From: Hypericibacter adhaerens
GTDB taxonomy: Bacteria > Pseudomonadota > Alphaproteobacteria > Dongiales > Dongiaceae
DNA: 64,000 bases
Reading direction: 5' to 3'
Assembly: GCF_008728835.1 (NCBI RefSeq)
Contig: NZ_CP042582.1
Location: 434,001-498,000, forward strand
The translations under genes and the position numbers were made by a program. Below, one piece after another: positions 60,793 through 64,000 of this stretch (its first letter is position 1; every line of letters starts with the position of its first letter). The notes under the pieces are model-generated. The model did not search any database. It had not been told where the DNA came from and was given only the letters and a program-made list of their open reading frames with translations.

Positions 60793-60818
60793 GGCCGCTT
60801 TGAGGCCTCGGCCAGTGC

Positions 60819-61409
60819 CTAGAGATCGGCGCGAGGGCCGATGAACGCGATCAGAGGGCCGATATCGCCCCGATCCGCAGCTCGCAGCGCGGCGATGTAC
60901 GCCGTTCTTCGCTCGCCTATCTGCCCGAGATCACGCCCGCCAGCCCAATCGATCGGCGGGGCGCCATGGATGCGGGTGAGCATCGCGTCCGCCATGATGC
61001 GGGCGTGCCTGCCATTGCCGTTGGGAAACGGGTGAATCTGAACCAGCCGGTGATGGAACCTGACCGCCGCCTCCGAGGCGGGATAGGTTTCATGAGCGGC
61101 CCAGTATCGCGCGTCATCCATCAGGGTGCGGAGCTCCACCCTGATATGGATCGGGTCGATGCCGATGTTCTTGCCGGTCCGTCGGAACGAGCCCGCCCAA
61201 TCCCAGACTTCGCCGAACAATCTTTCATGAAGTGCTGCGGCAAAGGCGTCCGTGAGCACCTCGCCACGATAGCGTGCGAGCCAACGCATGCCGGATTCGA
61301 TATTGGCCTGCTCGAGCTCGTCGAGTTCCTCGCGCGTGGTGACATGTTTGAACTTCAAGCCACCGAGCTCGTTCGGGTCGAGCGGCGTCGCTCCGTCCGG
61401 GTACTCCAT
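60819..61409 (-). CDS. Fic-domain protein, mobile mystery protein B family
   Basis: 196 aa. The N-terminus ATPLDPNELGGLKFKHVTTREELDELEQAN and the middle VWDWAGSFRRTGKNIGIDPI fit the mobile mystery B family. The Fic motif is HPFPNGNGRHAR (126-137): the His and the GNGR loop are intact, but the acidic residue usual at the sixth position (D/E) is Asn130. Fic proteins transfer AMP or related groups to proteins. Asn in place of the acid may change activity or metal use. It is paired with the HTH gene immediately upstream (8 bp). Confidence 0.88.
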   Translation of the reverse strand: MEYPDGATPLDPNELGGLKFKHVTTREELDELEQANIESGMRWLARYRGEVLTDAFAAALHERLFGEVWDWAGSFRRTGKNIGIDPIHIRVELRTLMDDARYWAAHETYPASEAAVRFHHRLVQIHPFPNGNGRHARIMADAMLTRIHGAPPIDWAGGRDLGQIGERRTAYIAALRAADRGDIGPLIAFIGPRADL

Positions 61410-61417
61410 GGCATCTG

Positions 61418-61879
61418 TTACTTGTCGTTCCAGAGATCGGGGGGCATCTCCCGTGCAATCTCGCGGGTGAGGCGATCGACTTCCTGTGCGATTTTGTCAT
61501 TCGGTAGGGCTTGGCCTTCCAGGGCCATGTGAGTGCTGGCCATGCCGACAAGGGCCAGGGCCTTTTTCCGAGCCTGAGCGGTAATGACGTCGTCGATGCG
61601 CTTTTCGGGGACGATGGCATAGACGAAACGGCATCCCATGGCTTCGGCGGCGGCCTTCATGGACTTCAGGGTCGCACCGCCGCCCAGTTCGGCATGCTCG
61701 GCCTGCGCGATGCGGGCTCGCGTGACGCCGATCTTTCTCGCGAGCTGAGCCCCGGACATCCCGAGCGCCTTGCGCACCGTCCTTAGCCAGCCTTCGAGAG
61801 GCACCTGCAGATCGGCGTGACGGGCGGCGTTATCGACGATGCGCCGATATTGCTGCCGAGCGATGGCCTTGGCTGTCAT
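61418..61879 (-). CDS. XRE-type HTH protein, mobile mystery protein A family
   Basis: 153 aa. An N-terminal helical region (TAKAIARQQYRRIVD) and a helix-turn-helix at about 38-75 (ALGMSGAQLARKIGVTRARI) precede a conserved C-terminal half (MGCRFVYAIVPEKRIDDVIT, ALEGQALPNDKIAQEVDRLT) typical of mobile mystery protein A. It is likely the regulator and possible antitoxin of the Fic protein. An AT-rich region with three spaced dyads lies directly upstream and probably contains its operators. Confidence 0.88.
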   Translation of the reverse strand: MTAKAIARQQYRRIVDNAARHADLQVPLEGWLRTVRKALGMSGAQLARKIGVTRARIAQAEHAELGGGATLKSMKAAAEAMGCRFVYAIVPEKRIDDVITAQARKKALALVGMASTHMALEGQALPNDKIAQEVDRLTREIAREMPPDLWNDK

Positions 61880-61907
61880 GTTGCCCTACCGATTGGAGCT
61901 TGCGGTC

Positions 61908-62000
61908 TTGTCTATTTATAAGCATACACAATTATACAATATGTCAATTTATAAGTTGACATAATGACTCTAATTGTCAACTTTAAGATTAACATATTGA
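61908..62000 (-). promoter_or_regulatory. Triple operator array upstream of the HTH/Fic pair
   Basis: Three imperfect copies begin at 61908, 61941 and 61974, exactly 33 bp apart, with cores TTGTCTATTTATAAG, ATGTCAATTTATAAG and TTGTCAACTTTAAG. Each sits in a 20-bp dyad of TGTCAA-N8-TTGACA type (61909-61928, 61942-61961, 61975-61994). The middle copy is perfect and extends to 8-bp arms (61940-61963). The 33-bp spacing equals about three helical turns. The arms also supply TTGACA-like -35 boxes on the minus strand. Probable autoregulatory sites of the HTH protein (inference). Confidence 0.7.
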
Positions 62001-62006
62001 TGCAGG

Positions 62007-62230
62007 GGCGACGTTCTGTACGCCACAACCTGTCTATCGAGCGCGGCTCCACCAAGTGTGGTGCTTGGGGCACTCCGGCGCCGGCACCATTCGAAAGCTT
62101 TCTGGGAATTCCCTGGCGGCCGGTGCCGCCTTTGCAGGTCATTGAAATGACGAAAGCAATTGAGTTTCGTGACAAGGATGCGCTGGGCTATTCTCCCGCC
62201 CGGCAAAGGTGAAAGCGGGTTTCCCTCCTG
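62007..62230. other. Gap between operator array and hpnD
   Basis: 224 bp of intermediate base composition with no supported gene. Short ORFs on both strands (61964-62212 plus, 61912-62175 minus) run across the operator array and lack ribosome-binding sites. The region probably keeps the right junction of the inserted module and the hpnD promoter; no terminal repeat or target duplication was recognised. Confidence 0.4.
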
Positions 62231-63097
62231 ATGGCGGATCAGGCGACAGAGACATGGCGGACGGATGACGCCGACCGCGCCGAGATGGCGGAACGGGTCG
62301 AGCGGTCCGGCACGTCCTTCTACTGGTCGATGCGGCTGCTGCCGCGCGCCAAGCGCGAGGCCATGTTCGCGATCTATGCCTTCTGCCGCGCGGTGGACGA
62401 CATCGCCGACGAGCCGGCGCCGCTCGAGAGCAAGCAGGCGGGCCTCGCCGAATGGCGCGCCGAGATCGAGCGCCTCTATGCCGGCCGACCGACCCACGCG
62501 GTGGCGCGCGCGCTGGTCGATCCGGTCCGTCGCTTCGCGCTCCGCCGCGAGGATTTCCTGGCCGTGATCGACGGCTGCGAGATGGACGCGCATGGGCCGG
62601 TGGTGGCGCCCGACTGGTCCACCTTGCGGCTCTATTGCGCCCGGGTCGCCGGCGCCGTGGGCCATCTCTCGGTGCATGTGTTCGGGGCGCCCGACCGCCA
62701 GGGCTACAAGCTGGCGGCGGCGCTGGGCGAGGCGGTGCAGCTCACCAACCTCTTGCGCGACGTGGCCGAGGATGCGCGCGATGGAAGGCTCTATCTGCCG
62801 CGCGAGCTGCTGCAGCGCCATAGCGTGCCGCCGCTGCCGGCCTCGGCGCTGGCCCATCCGGCGCTGCCGCTGGTCTGTCTCGATGTGGCGAAGGTCGCGG
62901 AGACCCGCTTCGCCGAGGCGGCCGAAGCCTTGCGCGTGCTGCCGCATCGCGCCATGACGCCCGCGCGTATCATCGAGGGCATCTATCATCGCCTGCTGGC
63001 CCGGCTCACGGCCGAGGGTTTCCGCCGTCTCGAGCCCAAGATGCGTCTCTCCAAGGGCGAGAAGCTGCGCATCGCGCTGGCGCGGCTGGTGTGGTGA
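62231..63097 (+). CDS. hpnD: Presqualene diphosphate synthase HpnD
   Basis: 288 aa isoprenoid synthase fold. Motifs are SFYWSMRLLPRAKREAMFAI, the first Asp-rich helix CRAVDDIADEP, and the second LTNLLRDVAEDARDGRLYLP. HpnD condenses two farnesyl diphosphates to presqualene diphosphate. ATG 62231 has no strong ribosome-binding site. The stop overlaps the hpnE GTG (GTGA), so the two are coupled. Confidence 0.92.
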   Translation: MADQATETWRTDDADRAEMAERVERSGTSFYWSMRLLPRAKREAMFAIYAFCRAVDDIADEPAPLESKQAGLAEWRAEIERLYAGRPTHAVARALVDPVRRFALRREDFLAVIDGCEMDAHGPVVAPDWSTLRLYCARVAGAVGHLSVHVFGAPDRQGYKLAAALGEAVQLTNLLRDVAEDARDGRLYLPRELLQRHSVPPLPASALAHPALPLVCLDVAKVAETRFAEAAEALRVLPHRAMTPARIIEGIYHRLLARLTAEGFRRLEPKMRLSKGEKLRIALARLVW

Positions 63098-64000
63098 CAG
63101 ACGTGGCGTCCGAGCGCGGCACCGTTCATGTGGTGGGCGCGGGCCTGGCGGGCCTCAGCGCCGCGCTGCGGCTGGCCGAGGCGGGCGAGCGGGTCGTGCT
63201 GCACGAGGCCGCGAACCATGCCGGCGGGCGCTGCCGCTCCTACGAGGATCGCGAACTCGGGCGGCGCATCGACAACGGCAATCACCTGCTCTTCAGCGCC
63301 AACCGCGCGGCGCTCGATTTCCTGACCGCGATCGGCGCGCGCGACAGCCTGATCGAACAGGCGGAGCCGGTCTTTCCCTATCTCGATCTGGCGACCGGCG
63401 CGCGCTTCACGCTCAGGCCCAATGCGGGACGCATCCCCTGGTGGCTGTTCTCGACCCGCCGGCGCGTGCCGGGCAGCCGTCTCCGCGATTATGCCGTGCT
63501 CTGGCGCCTGATGCGGGCGACGCGCCGTGACACGGTGGCGGCGCTGGCGCCGGCCGACGGGCCGGTCTATCGCGCCCTGGTGGAGCCTTTGTCGGTGGCC
63601 GTGCTCAACACCGCGCCTGAGGAAGGCTCGGCCTGGCTCCTCGGCCGCATGCTGGGCCTGAGCTTCGCCAAGGGCGGCCAGGATTGCCGCGCGCTCATCG
63701 TGCGCGAAGGCCTGTCGGAAAGCTTCATCGAGCCGGCGCTGCGGCGCCTCGCGGCGCTGGGTGTCGAGACGCGCTTCGCAACCAGGCTGCGCAGCCTGAC
63801 CCTTGAAGGCACTCGCGTCGTAGCCTTGCAATTCAATGCCGCCACCGTCGCGCTGGGGCCGGCCGATCGCCTGGTGCTGGCGGTGCCGGCCCCGGTCGCG
63901 GCGTCGCTGCTGCCGGATCTGGCCGCGCCGACCGAGATGCGGGCGATCGTCAATGCCCATTACCGCTTGAAGCGGCCTTACCTGCCGGCCAACGGCGTTC
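63094..64000 (+). CDS. hpnE: Squalene-associated FAD-dependent desaturase HpnE (partial, C-terminus off right edge)
   Basis: 302 codons are in the window and the frame stays open at the edge. The N-terminal FAD-binding Rossmann motif is VHVVGAGLAGLSAALRLAEAG, followed by GGRCRSYEDRELGRRIDNGNH, typical of amine oxidase/desaturase-type flavoproteins of the hpn cluster. HpnE reduces hydroxysqualene to squalene. GTG 63094 overlaps the hpnD stop. The full protein would be about 420 residues. Confidence 0.92.
   Translation, partial: MTDVASERGTVHVVGAGLAGLSAALRLAEAGERVVLHEAANHAGGRCRSYEDRELGRRIDNGNHLLFSANRAALDFLTAIGARDSLIEQAEPVFPYLDLATGARFTLRPNAGRIPWWLFSTRRRVPGSRLRDYAVLWRLMRATRRDTVAALAPADGPVYRALVEPLSVAVLNTAPEEGSAWLLGRMLGLSFAKGGQDCRALIVREGLSESFIEPALRRLAALGVETRFATRLRSLTLEGTRVVALQFNAATVALGPADRLVLAVPAPVAASLLPDLAAPTEMRAIVNAHYRLKRPYLPANGV

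Noticed and set aside
61964-62212. 82-codon plus-strand ORF across the operator array
   Set aside because: It runs through regulatory repeats, lacks a ribosome-binding site and resembles no protein.

Overview
The window is 64 kb of GC-rich, densely coding bacterial chromosome. Gene content points to an alphaproteobacterium, most likely of the Rhodospirillales. The indicators are a hopanoid/squalene cluster (hpnB-hpnC-hpnD-hpnE) beside dxr, a cysG-DUF2849-cysI-DUF934 sulfite-reduction operon, a queuosine cluster, kdpFABC-DE, and several two-component and LuxR-type regulators. No tRNA, rRNA, CRISPR array, prophage or intact insertion sequence was seen. Because of the base composition, most long antisense ORFs are shadows of real genes.

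Layout. 1-5919: a truncated BTAD-type regulator fused to an alpha/beta hydrolase, a ferritin-like (AurF-like) diiron protein, an OsmC-like protein and a large MalT-type LuxR regulator. 6238-12255: a class II histone-deacetylase-like amidohydrolase followed by a complete branched-chain-type ABC importer (binding protein, LivG, LivF, LivH, LivM). 12283-17169 (minus): an adaptor plus ABC-2 exporter of the YhiI/RbbA/YhhJ type. 17551-20638: a sensor kinase and two small exported proteins. 20740-29007 (minus): the kdp potassium-uptake operon with a tiny kdpF, an additional 27-residue membrane peptide, and a terminator between kdpC and kdpD. 29565-31820: a PAS hybrid kinase. 31902-37904 (minus): a MacA-MacB-TolC-like efflux operon and an upstream LuxR regulator. 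38704-46045: a lone TAXI binding protein, a split Aer-like PAS/chemoreceptor pair, mscL, a cyclase-TPR protein, and a protein with a histone-H1-like tail. 46196-51975: queuosine genes (queA, tgt, queF, queG, with the precursor transporter yhhQ divergent) plus an odd ureohydrolase. 52108-57306: an aldo/keto reductase and the sulfite-reduction operon. 57445-64000: dxr and the squalene/hopanoid genes, with hpnE running off the right edge.

The most distinctive accessory piece lies at 60819-62000. A 'mobile mystery' pair (an XRE-type HTH protein and a Fic-domain protein) sits between hpnC and hpnD, genes that are normally adjacent. It is preceded by an AT-rich control region with three imperfect dyads spaced exactly 33 bp apart, which looks like an operator array for the HTH partner. 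Other points worth a second look are a LivG with a degenerate ABC signature, a ureohydrolase lacking a metal-binding histidine, a 26-bp perfect inverted repeat between queF and queG, and GC-rich palindromic repeats between genes, one of which encodes the tail of a kinase.

Functional assignments rest on motif and family recognition from reading the sequence; no database search was run.
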